Assembly: GCA_051530055.1 (NCBI GenBank)
Contig: CM121341.1
Coordinates: 18,724,001-18,788,000, forward strand
Direction: 5' to 3'
Source: Neoechinorhynchus agilis
Taxonomy: Eukaryota > Acanthocephala
DNA length: 64,000 nt
Shown: positions 33,070 through 43,835 of the stretch, one piece after another
Position numbering within the stretch: the first letter of the stretch is position 1
Layout: every line of letters begins with the position of its first letter
Translations under genes and position numbers: made by a program
The notes under the pieces: generated by a model
Database searches by the model: none
Seen by the model: only the letters and a program-made list of their open reading frames with translations
What the model was told of the DNA's origin: nothing

Positions 33070-33525
33070 CATTGAGAAATATAAATCTACAACGCAATGT
33101 AGATCCATATTCTCGAAATACCAAGTTGCCGACTTTGCAGGATGCTTTAACCCTACGGTGGCTTATGCTGGGACGAGGAAGGATAAATACATCATGAGCA
33201 GCTGTGAGCGTTTTGATTAATCTTTAGTGACTTATTAGTTTATAGACAAAATACTTCAAATATTGATTTAATTAAAATAAAGCTCAGTTTTAAATTGGTG
33301 TTTTCTGTAGCCTTTTCTTTTTTCATAAAAGCAATTTGATCTTAAGAATGAATTGTAAAAAGTAATAACATATTCTCGAGATGCATTCATCAGTAGGATA
33401 AGAGTGTTGATTCACAAAAGCCTTTTGTGGGTACAAGACTTTATAATCTGCGAAAAAGCTGCAAATCACAAGTTAAGAAAAGTTAAAAGCACTTGTCCTG
33501 CGAATAAATATCTATAATTGGCTTG
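33070..33525. other. No gene recognised
   Basis: AT-rich downstream region of the Thr/Glu-rich gene; no supported element. Confidence 0.35.
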
Positions 33526-33527
33526 GG

Positions 33528-33600
33528 AACGCTGCATCCGTTCTTTCGACCGTTACAACAGGACGGCAGCTGAGTGATCCAGAGCGGTGGTGTGAATGAT
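33528..33600 (+). repeat. Isolated 3'-end fragment of the RPDG-domain RT element
   Basis: GGAACGCTGCATCCGTTCTTTCG, then CCAGAGCGGTGGTGTGAAT: the plus-strand counterpart of 8581-8660 and 19575-19650. No coding part of the element is adjacent. Confidence 0.6.
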
Positions 33601-34470
33601 CTAGCGTATTATAGTTATCTATTTTGTTATTTATATCAAAAACTAGTGAAGATATGGCCTATTACTTAAAAACCATATCAAATCATAGCTTTTACATTTT
33701 ACTTGTTAATCTATCAACGAATGCCAGTCTTCTGCATGGGGATCGTATATCAAAAGATGTGATATGTGCATCGGCACGTGGAATGAAAATCTCAAAATGA
33801 ACAGTACCAACGATTTGCAATTTAAAATTACGTTCGAGTAAATTTGTGTTCATATACGGTGATGATTTATGATGAAGTGATGGGATCATATAACAACAAT
33901 GATAAAAATCAAACTAGAAAATTGACAATGAAGCTTTAGAAGCGATAGTTTTGATGTATGCGAATATGATATTCGAATCTTGTTTCTGAAACTCCTTTTT
34001 TGACGACAATCCTAACGGCCACCGTCAACAATGTACATACGTTCACCAAAAATGTAAACAGGAAGTCTGAAAGTTTGTAAATTTCAATATATGTGGTCAA
34101 CTAACAAAAGGATTCCAATCTATTTAAAATTGGGAACTCAAATCTATTGAATGCAGCACTCCGCCATTACTGTCCTATCGATGTCAGAGACACGGGCACT
34201 GGTTCTGGAATTTGGTTCGTAATTGCCGGCTACGTTACTTCTACTGTTCCGTAATTGCGCAGTGGGTGACCTGGAACTCGATGAGGTGAATCAATCAAAT
34301 AAAACCGAATTCCACCGAACCCAGTGCATTCCTGTAGCATTAAAGTTAGACACGAATGCATTTATATTTAAATGTCCTTAATATAGATTCGGATTTCTAT
34401 ACCAACAATAAAGCGATATAATAAACCGACAGAATGTCGATATGTGAGAAGGTAACTTAATATATGATTA
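33601..34470. other. No gene recognised
   Basis: AT-rich stretch; only short accidental frames. Confidence 0.35.
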
Positions 34471-34478
34471 GAGTCATT

Positions 34479-34606
34479 GCTTAGAAGCCTTCATCCGGTA
34501 AATAATTATTTATTAAAAACGTTTATTTTAGAACTGACGACGAAGCCGGCGAAGTTCGAAATGTTTTTAATAAAAAAATATTTACCAGGTGAAGACTTCT
34601 AAACAA
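34479..34606 (+). ncRNA. Imperfect hairpin containing a canonical-core hammerhead-like motif
   Basis: CTGACGA (34534-34540) fits the hammerhead CUGANGA exactly. It is followed by a CGAA...TTCG stem and GAAA (34558-34561), then an A/T stem. Flanking inverted arms (about 34479-34521 and 34556-34606) are roughly three-quarters complementary. The layout is like PLE terminal repeats. Whether stem I and the cleavage site are complete cannot be judged by eye. Confidence 0.4.
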
Positions 34607-34734
34607 TAACAAAAATCAAATCGCTTTGATTTAACATATTTGTCAAAAATATTTTATCCTTAAAGTCGGACAAGTTACGATTAATGGTGTCAACCTGACT
34701 GACTGGCAACTATTTTGGCGTACACCTTTAGATA

Positions 34735-34974
34735 ATGAACAATGAGAAGGTTCGTGTAGAAATTGCAAAATTGATTTTTATGAGTCCTTGTGTCGGTGGA
34801 CAAACTTCATGGCAACATTTCGGAATGGATGATGATAGATATTCAATCGGTCAGATTATTCATGCCTACCAGGCAATAGTCAGAATTGTTCGTCCGGACC
34901 GTGGGGGAAATGGTGGCAATGTGAACAGTCTGATTCGAGCTTACCGGACATTGATGAACTGCTCAAAAAAGTAA
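34735..34974 (+). CDS. Small J-domain-like ORF
   Basis: 79 codons. The second half, HAYQAIVRIVRPDRGGNGG followed by LIRAYRTLMN, is laid out like helices II-III of a DnaJ domain: LKKAYRKLALKYHPDKGG...INEAYEVLS. The central HPD, needed to stimulate Hsp70 ATPase, reads RPD, so normal J-protein function is doubtful. The N-terminal 40 residues do not match. It could be a decayed or divergent J protein, or an exon of a larger gene. No neighbour explains it. Confidence 0.4.
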   Translation: MNNEKVRVEIAKLIFMSPCVGGQTSWQHFGMDDDRYSIGQIIHAYQAIVRIVRPDRGGNGGNVNSLIRAYRTLMNCSKK

Positions 34975-35029
34975 CCAAAATACACTCAGATTCGTTCGTG
35001 CACGACGATGTGGTCCAATTCGACATTAG

Positions 35030-36830
35030 CGAGGAGCCACGATCCCCGTATTTGGTATTTTTGCGATCCTCAGCGGCAGTTATTGCCCCGCCGGTTTAAT
35101 AGCGGCGAATTTTATGCGTGGCGTCCCAGAGCACTGTGACACCGCCCAGACTACGGCCACCGAGCCAGCAAAGATTGCTCAGATCTAGCAAGTTGGAAAC
35201 ATTCACAGAATTCAGGGCTCGACTAAGAATTGCGTTCACTTCGACGCGTCGTGAGTACCTTTCGCCTGATTGCCGACAGACGAAACCACCAAATCCCAGT
35301 GGCTCACTCCGCAACGGTAGCGATGAAATGTGCACATTGGTACCCCAAGTCTCAGGGACACTGCGATCCTCACTGCCTCGTCGGAGAAAAATGTACTCAT
35401 AGAAGCGATTGGATAAGCGTTGAGCCAAGCACCCGATTCTCTTGTAGAGGCTCTCGCCAATCGAGTTCGGTTCACCATGTCACGAGAATCTGAAATTACA
35501 GAGTTATGAATTCTCGGTACCTGGGGTGAGTCCCAAAATGATTGTTTCCAACCATTGGCGGTCCACGAAATCTTCATCCAAAGTTTAATTCTCGCCAAGA
35601 AAAGACTGAAATATTTTGCGGCTTGCTTCATACGATCCCAAATAAGCTGGCAGAGAAATATCGGCTGCTTTTCGGATACGCAAACCGCCGGACGGGACAG
35701 GCAAAGACGCTTGACGCCAAGCCTCGTCCTACAGCTGAGTATTTAAAATTTTCTCGGGAGAGGCTAACACCGTCCCGTTTAATTTTGCCATCTTTTCCTT
35801 ATGTCTAAGAAAGGTGATGTGCGCAGCTTATACTGCAATTTTGAATTGAAAAGGGTGTTCTTGATCAGTAACAGGACCACGTGTGAAGATAATTCATCAA
35901 TGCGTTCCCACAACACCGAAAGTTGCGGTTTACGATTGGCAATCTCTGCTTCAACAATAGAACCAAAAATACAGCTTCCTAGAAGACTTAACCGGCCTAG
36001 AGTGATCAATTTTATCCGGGGGACCAGGTTGCCTGTACGCCTCATTTTCCACGTTCATCATTAAAATCTCACATTTCGAAACATTTAATTCAATGCCAAT
36101 TTTAGCCGTCTCCTTCACGAGTGTCTCCAAATCGCACAGTACTACAGAGGGGTTACCTCCGAGCATGGCATCATCCAGTTGAAGCCCCTTAGGCACTAAA
36201 GAAATAACGAAATGCTTCTGGTGCATGATCGCTAACTACTTCGAGCAAATCTGCTCGGTGAACTGTGTTGAATGCATTTTTGAAATCGCATTTCAAGACC
36301 ACGCACGGCTTTGAGTTTCCGGTGATGAACGTACGGAGTGAATAAACAATCGCCTCTGCGCCACAGGATATACAGCAGCCTAACTGAGTAGGGCGAAGCA
36401 GAATCCCTACTTTTCCGCGATCCTTTTATTTAAAATTCTTACTGCAATGAGGCGAATCCCACCTTCCTTTTTCGCGAGTGCGCCGAAAAATAGCTCAATT
36501 GCTTTCGGAATCAACTCTCCCTCCTGCAAATTGGTCGGCTAGGCGTGCAAATGTATCTTCAAGGGACTGAGCAGCGCCACCTATTGAAAAGGAATTCATG
36601 TCCTATGGGTGTTGGGGCCAGAGTCCGTCAAGCCCGTGAGCTCGTCGGTTAGCAAAAGAGGAGATTGCCATCTTCATTTCCGATTTTGATGATAAAACAT
36701 AAGGGATCGTATCGAAGGAGGAGGATTTCACGAAATACTGCCGACCGCTGTCACTCGGATGTTTGGAATGAAGAGTTCGTAAAGTTACCTCGCTATCTTT
36801 GACGAGACTGTCCATTGATGATAAAAGACG
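35030..36830 (-). mobile_element. RPDG-domain RT element, most complete copy (decayed)
   Basis: Minus strand, in order: LRTLHSKHPSD and ISSFANRRAHGLDGL (36603-36815), the pre-polymerase block that reads SFPxGSAGGxDGLRPQH in relatives; an IRLIAVRIL-type palm start and following blocks (36250-36500); LDDAMLGGNPSVVL and NVSKCEIL (35951-36226); then the thumb (35640-35940), RESGAWLNAYPIAS and the basic-Cys region (35236-35631), and an LGGVTVLWDAT remnant (35096-35150). Stops and frame changes are common. It lacks the 3' end block present at 19.6 kb. Confidence 0.65.
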
Positions 36831-36929
36831 AACTGCTCCTCTGACATCTCCGTCTGCGAACTTCGAAGAAACTCGTCCAACAAGCCACTTGTTCAGATGT
36901 TTATGCGACTTTTTGCTCAGCTTTACTTC

Positions 36930-37240
36930 CGACTGTTCACTTTAAAAGAGCTTCCTTTTCTTACGGAATGCCCATGGTTTAACCATGATTTTGCGCCCGA
37001 ATTAAGTGCGTCCCGAAAGTGTTCCGCCAAACGTTGACGCGAACGCCATTCAATTTTCCTATGTAGATATACTCGCGATTGTCATCACCAAGACATCGTT
37101 TGCAGGTCATCTCAAAGACCATGTTTCTTCGAGTGCAAATCGAATCTTGTTGGTCATTTGTGTCCACGGACTTCCCTGATACGTACACATCATGAAAACG
37201 CATAACGCATTCACAGTTGAAAATACTTACAGGCAAACTG
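36930..37240 (-). mobile_element. Penelope-like GIY-YIG fragment
   Basis: The minus strand reads NMVFEMTCKRC, then REYIYIGKLNG, a GIY-YIG-type start as in PLEs (VY+ITC..C...YIGET), followed by a short helical segment. The remaining domain is absent. Confidence 0.5.
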
Positions 37241-37290
37241 GTGATGAACCCGACGAAGTTCGAAACATTAAAAAAATCTTTTCTGCTTCA
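37232..37290 (+). ncRNA. Hammerhead-like motif of a PLE terminal repeat
   Basis: TGATGA (37242-37247), a CCGACGAAG stem region, TTC-GAAAC (GAAA 37262-37265) and a following A/T stretch. It resembles the TGATGA...CGAAAC motif of PLE terminal repeats, and shares CGACGAAGTTCGAAA-like bases with the motif at 34.5 kb, suggesting the same family. Confidence 0.4.
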
Positions 37291-37585
37291 ATGAGAGAAT
37301 GCAAAATCTTATCATTATTAGATGAGTTTAAAATACTTGTTTTTTTGAGAAGGCTCAAGAAAAATGCTACTAAGAAATTTCGTTAAATCCAAATGACTCC
37401 ATATTTACCAACGAACAATAGAATTGTAGTGCTTGAAAACAATTCTCAAAAATAAGAGCCACAATCTATAGTAAAGTTTTGAACATATCCATTGCAACAA
37501 ATCAAATTTTTGTTCACTGCAAACACGGAAGTTCGCACGAATTGTACTCAAAAATGTACAATTTTAAAAAGATGGCAAAAAATCG

Positions 37586-38059
37586 GTGATTGATAGTTTG
37601 CTCAAAATGGATCTTGAGGACGAAATGTATGAGTTCATGAGTCCACGAGACAGGCGGCCAGTAATTACCGCAGGTTTGCAAAAAGCTGACGAAGCTTTGA
37701 TTGCAATGCGTAGTTGTTCGCATTCTTGGCCATTTAAGAAACCCGTCAAGAGCTTTAGTGGTTATCCACCGGACTACAGCACCATCGTCGGTGTTCCAAT
37801 GGATCTGCGGACCATCCAGACCCGACTAACGAAAGGCGACTACGTACACCAAAATGAATTTATCTCTGACGTAAATTTAATGTTTTTTAACTGCCGGCTC
37901 TATAATAAGCCGAACGCGGATGTTTATATCATGTGCCGTGCAATCGCTAATGTTTTCAGAGGAGAATTAATCAACTCGTTTACAATTCCGGATATAACAT
38001 TAGGCCCTTCCCCGAGGCCAAGAAAAAAACGAGTTTCCAAAAAGAGAATTAGAGAATAG
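37586..38059 (+). CDS. Single-bromodomain protein
   Basis: 157 residues, intronless. A complete bromodomain spans about residues 25-130: WPFKKPV (WPF shelf), YSTIVGVPMDLRTIQTRL, then EFISDVNLMFFNCRLYN, where the Asn of RLYN is the expected acetyl-lysine contact, and a last helix to about NSF. A basic tail (RPRKKRVSKKR) resembles a nuclear localisation signal. The domain is nearest in style to BET or related chromatin readers, but the protein has only one bromodomain and no other domain. It should bind acetylated histones in the nucleus. The first ATG is used; a second at 37607 is equally possible. AATAAA follows 56 bases after the stop. The lack of introns suggests a retrocopy. A shortened copy lies at 43116-43282. 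Confidence 0.8.
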   Translation: MIDSLLKMDLEDEMYEFMSPRDRRPVITAGLQKADEALIAMRSCSHSWPFKKPVKSFSGYPPDYSTIVGVPMDLRTIQTRLTKGDYVHQNEFISDVNLMFFNCRLYNKPNADVYIMCRAIANVFRGELINSFTIPDITLGPSPRPRKKRVSKKRIRE

Positions 38060-38114
38060 TTATCTTGTTTTCAAAGAAGCTGTTTTTATTCTGGGAGTTC
38101 AATCGTGAGCTTAA

Positions 38115-38120
38115 AATAAA
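38115..38120 (+). terminator. AATAAA polyadenylation-type signal
   Basis: Located 56 bases past the bromodomain stop codon, a plausible 3'-end signal. Confidence 0.4.
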
Positions 38121-38730
38121 TAACTACCGCCATGTTTTTTAGGGGCAATGATTCCACAACTTTGCAAACTTTCTATTTTGCACAGATCATTCATTTTTAC
38201 ATCTTCGAGTAAAGATTTCGAGATTGAGACCTTTTATGAAGTAAATGAGAGCTTCGATCCAAATGCTCGACAAGCCGATGCAGGGAACAAAATATCAGAT
38301 TACTCAAGAATATATTTTAATGCATTTCATCAACTTTAGAATTTGTAGATGCGACTCAATACTCTCTCAGCTGTGGAAGCAGTATTTGTGCATCCAATGT
38401 TCCCTAATTTTCCATTTTTGCCTCAATTCGTTTTTGATCAACGAAGCTTTGAATTTTTATTTATAATCTGTGTTTTTAAGTATAAATTTAGGCGCATTCG
38501 GTGAAAAAATTGATTGCTGGTCGGAATTTGTTCGATTTTAACTATTTAACTTTTTTATCTGTACCGGTTTACACATCTTCCTTATATTATTCAGCTATTT
38601 TTTCATCATTTCGCACTCATAGTTATTTTCGCTCGTCAAAAATTTAGCATTATGACTGAAAAAGTATGATTTATTGCATACTGAACGGAACAATAATAAC
38701 TTCTGGAACATAAAAACATCATAAAACACT
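38121..38730. other. Convergent intergenic region
   Basis: AT-rich DNA between the 3' ends of the bromodomain gene and the HORMA gene. No feature recognised. Confidence 0.4.
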
Positions 38731-38734
38731 TCTA

Positions 38735-40676
38735 TTAACTTCTCTTTTTTGTAGTGATTTGAACAGTCGATGAAAGTGGACTGACTGTTCGTCGGATTTT
38801 GTCCAATTCTTTTTCGTCATGCTTTAATCCGTACATTCTGCACAGTTCAGCGAGTTTATCCATTTTTACTTTTTGTTCGCCACGAGAATCCCTTTCTTCA
38901 CCCACAACTCCCAACTCACAAAGAATTTTGATCAACGACGAAGCTCGCTTTCGGGAATCGAGAAACACAGATAAATCTTCAACTGATATCGAGAGGTTCA
39001 TCACGCAATAGAGAAGAAGACGGCGCCAGACACAAATGGACTAAGAGAAAGGTGGACGATGAGCGACTGTCGTTCGATTTTACCTGGAGTGATTGATTGT
39101 TAATCTCAAGAAGATTGGCGTTAGTGGTTAACGCATAGGCACCTTCTCCCTCGGAACATTCGTGGCATGAACTTGTCTGAACATTCGAATCAGTTGTCAT
39201 GAATGCAAAACAGCAAGAGTGTCGGTAGCACTCGCAACGTTTACAAATCATGAAAGGTCCGTTCTCATCCTTAAAATAAGACTGCTATTAACCCACGGCA
39301 GCACGGTTGCCACTTAGTTACCTTCTTGATTTTACACGGACAATTACATTTCAAAGATTTTAGATCGCTGTAAGAATAATACCTGTGACCAGGCTGAATA
39401 ATCGTGACTAATAAAGGAAGGCCAGAATATAATGAGAAAAAGTGTCTTAAGCTCACATTCCATCCCTTCGTTTATAACAGAAGCGCTCGAATTCGAACTC
39501 GTTGAACTGAAAGATTGAGCTTTCGTAGTGGCCATGGATCGGGCTGCAATCATGGCGTCATCGTATTCGATTGATGAAGCGCCTAATGTATCGCACGATG
39601 ATACATCTTCGCGATCCGACGGACAATCTTGATCAACTTTTAATTGTTCCTTCGAAGCTGAATCTTCCATCGGTGCCAACTTCTTTATTCGTGACATGTC
39701 AACACGAATGTCCATTTGGCATACGTGAAAAGCAGTTTTTGTTTGATGCTCGATGATCTTTTTGAACTTTCGGTTACCATAGCATTTGAATCGTCCATCA
39801 AGGGAAGCGTGGTAGCCATCAGGGACGTAATCAGTAGGGGCGTTTTCGGTTAAATTCACTTTAACTCGGATCCCAAGTCCTGATTGCAGATCGTTTAGTT
39901 TCTGTACTCCTTTTTCGATTGATGCGAATAATCGTTGAAATTCGTTCGTAATGTGATCAGAAGCTGCTGATGAATCGACGGGCGACGAGAGGAAATCGCC
40001 AAAACTTAATTGACTTATAACCTGATGACGATTCCCGTCTATTCGATATCGAAATAAAAATCTATAGACTTCGAGTGCGCGAGAGGCCTGCGACGTTGAA
40101 CAGTCGGCAGAGGTTCTACAAAATGTTCAATCACTCGAGAGGATTATGCATTTGTGTGATTGAACATTATATGAACTTCTATGGATTTCGATGCACTCGA
40201 GCTCATACTTACGATTCCAATATCAAAGGAATGCAACTAAAAATGCTAATTGCTCGATTGTTCAATATCGAAGATCACTCACCCAATTTTGTTTGAGAGC
40301 GTCAAAAGCACCAAATAGAATCCTTTTCAATTTATGACCTTTTATTGACTTGTCCGGATTAAATATATTAATAAAAAAATCTAAATGAACAGAAATCAAC
40401 AACTTGGATTATAGAAAGAGAAAACGTACCTTTCTTAATTTTGATTGAGTCGGTATCGTCGACTGAGATAATTTTACGTTCCATTAGTAATTTCGTAACT
40501 CCACCGATGAGCAATTGTTTCATAAACAAAAAACTGCGCGTTTGCGGGTTATAACTCAATTTTTCATCGAAAATGTTCAATGCTGCATCCTCGTCTTCCT
40601 TTAGTTTACCCTTCTTTTTCATCGGTGCAACTTCTCTGTCTAAGTTCTCAATATTTCGAAGAGAACGACGAAGCAT
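38735..40676 (-). CDS. Meiotic HORMA-domain protein with PHD-like and helical C-terminal modules
   Basis: Proposed exons: 40430-40676, 40283-40380, 40213-40236, 39457-40087, 39322-39407, 39084-39269, 38735-39040; joined they give 525 codons plus stop with all phases kept. The N-terminal HORMA domain shows SFLFMKQLLIGGV, LFGAFDALKQNW, ALEVYRFLFRY and ENAPTDYVPDGY, in the order of HORMAD/Hop1 proteins of the meiotic chromosome axis. After an acidic Ser-rich linker comes a Cys/His set, CNCPC...MICKRCECYRHSCC...SSCHEC, spaced like a PHD finger and split by an intron. The last 100 residues look helical, with SLIKILCELGVV, resembling a winged-helix or HTH unit. Yeast Hop1 has HORMA, PHD and winged-helix parts in this order and uses the latter to bind chromatin. 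The 24-nt third exon is the least certain piece. Confidence 0.75.
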
Positions 40677-40679
40677 CTC

Positions 40680-41430
40680 AAAAAAGAGGAAGCTTCAATG
40701 GAGATTGAACGTTGAACGGCGAGAATTCGAAATTCAAACTGGAAACTGCGGCGATCAACGGAAAAAGCGCTTGAAAAAAGAGTTCGCTTATTTTTGTCCG
40801 CCCAAAATACGTTTTACGACTTCGCCGAGGCAATTTTTGCATCTGCGCTTTAATTAGCGCGCTTTAGCGTGAGAATGTCGTCATCAACCGAACATTTTAC
40901 GGTTCGAATTTTAGCACCAAAAAAGATTTTATTTACATGAGTATTCGAAAACTTTGAATTGCTCGAAAAATCATCTGAAAATGCCTAGAGAATCTTAGAT
41001 TTATTAAGGTCATCCGTTCAAAAGTTCATGTTCCTTCGTTGTCTCGCTCAATTTGGTAATAAATCGCAGATGCAATTTTCAAAAATAGAAAAGATTTTCA
41101 TGTTTTCTTGTTTGTCGCTGCTCCACAAAAACAAACAAATTACGCCACTTTTGAATGTGTTTTCAAGCGGTAAATCAGCTATAAAAAGACTCAAAATCAA
41201 TAATGCGAACCCGAATTTAAACACTTTAAGAATTGTTTTACTCACCGATGGAAATACGAAGATATTTGCTAAATTGTGAAACCATAGTCTGTTCTATAAT
41301 AAAACCAGCATAAAAGTATCTTTGCAATTTCGAAGGCATTGTTGGTTGTTTTCTGAGGCGAAACTGTCGTCGCAAAAGTTCAGTTGTTGTAATCAACAGA
41401 CTGAGCATTACAAAACAAAGAATATTTTTT
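40680..41430. other. Upstream of the HORMA gene; nothing recognised
   Basis: Contains only short frames with no recognisable domain. The HORMA promoter should lie near 40680-40900. Confidence 0.35.
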
Positions 41431-41439
41431 TCACCAAAT

Positions 41440-42040
41440 TATTCCGATTTTCAGGTCAAAAAACAAATTGAGGATTGCATTCGGGTGGTTAGTTATATTG
41501 TTGTTTAAAAATGGACTTCTTGTACATGTTGAGATTATTTCCTCACTCGTCGGCTTCGATTCCCTAAACCTTGGTTTATATTCAGCCGTATCTAAATGGA
41601 TGCCATCAACTGACAAGCACAAGAACTACGAAGCGAACTATTGGACGAAAAGTCGAGAGGAACGTTCGTTTCTTTTAATTGAACCGTCATTATGGCACCG
41701 TCCTCAATTGCACAAGAAATGACAGATCCTAGGTTCAATTCCAAATAAACTTTGATAAAATTAAGAAAACATTTTTTATCTCGGTGGAATAAAGAGAAGA
41801 CTGAAACATGGAACTTATATTTCGAGCACAATTCGGTCACAAAATTAGACGACTTTGATATTTCGAATTAGTCAACCAAAAACCTTTTTTATAAAGCTCG
41901 CTGCAATCTACAATTGCAATATCGTCTCCGTCGTGCGAACGAATCGTCGTGCCAAAAGAGGTTTCAACTAGCAAAGGAAGAGAAGAATAAAAAGAACGGT
42001 CTTCAGTAGCGTAAACAGAGTTTCTTTTCGTTACAAACTC
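41440..42040 (-). CDS. Exons of an unidentified gene, partly repeated at 47.5-47.7 kb
   Basis: On the minus strand 41860-42030 reads a 60-residue open stretch with YATEDRSFYSS, LLVETSFGTTIR and HDGDDIAIVDC. The same peptide with a few changes is encoded at 47620-47740. Downstream on the minus strand are further frames (41592-41840 and 41431-41622) that may be exons. Conservation of the peptide through base changes argues for a real coding exon. I do not recognise the family. Confidence 0.4.
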
Positions 42041-43110
42041 AGTCTGCGAGTCCCACCGGATAAACTATTTGACCATGCTTCTTTTAAATTGTAGATTTTT
42101 TTAGGCAGTATTGTTTTCTATTTGGTTACTTTTCTTTACATTCACCACCTCCCACCAAATTCCAGCTTTTGTCCTTCCTCGACCGTCGCCATCACGCTGG
42201 CAGCATTGCCCCGTTACTGAAGAAGGTCAACGAAAAAGCAGAAAATTTTCAGGATAAATCTATTTTTTCTGAATCAAACATCGCTAATTAAAACTGAAAT
42301 TACAATTTTTTATTGCGATGAAATAATTTTTATCAAGCAGAAAAAGGCACTATTTTAAAAATTACTCAGCTTAATTTTTTATTAACAATCGATAAATATT
42401 ATATAATCAACACTGAGATATACCGCCTTGAGAAGAGTCTTATAAGTGGACTTAAAAATATAGACCAAACCAAACCGATCATGGTAAAAATTTAACCTAA
42501 ATTGCATTAGGACGGTAAAATTTGAAATAAATGCCCAAATAACCGTTAGCAAAGCTTCCCAATCGATCTTCAGTGATCGAGATAATAATGAAGGGAGCAA
42601 TATAGGAAATTATTGTAAATGAAATTTAATCCCCACAAAAGCAAAATACACCGCGTTTATTTGGAAAATTTTATTTAGTGTTCCCTGATATCATTTAGTC
42701 AGAGCTTTACCGAGTATAAAAAATTTAAGTACTAAACGATATTGCGTTTACAGAAGTAAACAACATAAAACAAAAGACAAACGAATCGCAATAATGTACA
42801 CAATCAGTCGATCGGAATTTTGATAAATTTTTTCGACCCAAACTCGCACTTCAGTGAAGTAATTAACTGAATCGGCTTGTTAAAGTGAATCAAGCTTTCG
42901 ACTTCGAATTTTAGTCGGTGACTATAACCGCCTCGAAGAAAAATAAATATGATAATTAATCAGAAAAATCGGGTGTGGGAAGCAAAAAGCGTATTCCGTT
43001 CCCGCAATGTTATCTGGTGCAAGTCGTTTATTATATATTTTGAGCTTGCGATTGAACTCTCAAAATCAAAAATGCTTCTTTAAAAACAAGAAAGCTGCTA
43101 GCCTAATGTT
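42041..43110. other. No gene recognised
   Basis: AT-rich; only short frames on the minus strand (for example 42382-42600) without recognisable content. Confidence 0.35.
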
Positions 43111-43115
43111 ATATC

Positions 43116-43282
43116 CGAAATTGTAAACGAGTTGATTAATTCTCATTGAAAACATTGACGACTGTACAGCACTGGTTATAAACATCCGTGTTCGGCTTAT
43201 TATCTAACCGGCACTTAAAAACCATTAAAATCAAGACGTGGTCGCCTTTCGTTAGTCGATTTTGGATCCATCGGAACAGCAA
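43116..43282 (-). pseudogene. Truncated bromodomain pseudogene
   Basis: The minus strand matches 37795-38010 of the bromodomain gene at about four bases in five: it begins CCGATGGATC and ends with GTTTACAATTTCGGATATAACATT. About 45-50 bases between the two halves are missing and stops occur. It is a broken copy of the middle and C-terminal part of the domain. Confidence 0.75.
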
Positions 43283-43369
43283 TGACGCTGTGTATTTCGG
43301 TGGTTGAGGGCAACAGGGAAGTCAGTTGCATTTGTCAGTGGGTGTGATAGACACGAAGAACTGATCATG

Positions 43370-43640
43370 AGACTGAATAAATTAAAGGTAGAACAGATTT
43401 AATATGTAGGTTCAATGACAATGGAAATAACGTTAAGAATCAGGCACTGCCAGATTCCAAATTACAATTGTGGACTTAGCTGTATACCGTTAAACCGAAG
43501 GTCGAGAAATTTAAAATGGATCAATCGCTCGTAAGCACACTGGGCTCTGCACTCATATCAAGGGAAACGCTGCTCAAGCTTGACTCCCAATTAATACTAC
43601 ACAGTTAGCTGCTGCTGGGTAGTTATTACCCATTTTTCAC
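43370..43640 (+). mobile_element. Possible RTE-like LINE fragment
   Basis: The plus strand reads, in shifting frames, RLNKLKVEQ, then YVGSMTM and a NGNNVKN block, similar to the E+ExFKYLGSxIT.DG...EI region after the polymerase domain of RTE-type LINEs. Short and weak. Confidence 0.3.
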
Positions 43641-43721
43641 AATTATATGGAAAGATGCTATAAAAGACGACGATAACCCTCGGAAACTCATAGGAATTTG
43701 ATTCTCATAAAAAACGTGAAT

Positions 43722-43835
43722 GTTATGCAATATAATTAGTGAAGTTCACAGCCTAGCGAAACCACAGCCAAGGGAACGGGATTAGGGAGTAACAGCGGAA
43801 AATGAAGACCCTGTTAAACTTAAATCTAATCAGTC
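43722..43835 (+). pseudogene. 28S rRNA fragment
   Basis: Contains TAATTAGTGA, then CTAGCGAAACCACAGCCAAG, GGAACGGG, ACAGCGG and AGACCCTGTT, the order of the 3' part of 28S rRNA around and after the R1/R2 target region. Bases between TAATTAGTGA and CTAGCGAAA are missing. Shares the variant GAGTAACAGCGG with the fragment at 21331-21511. Confidence 0.7.
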
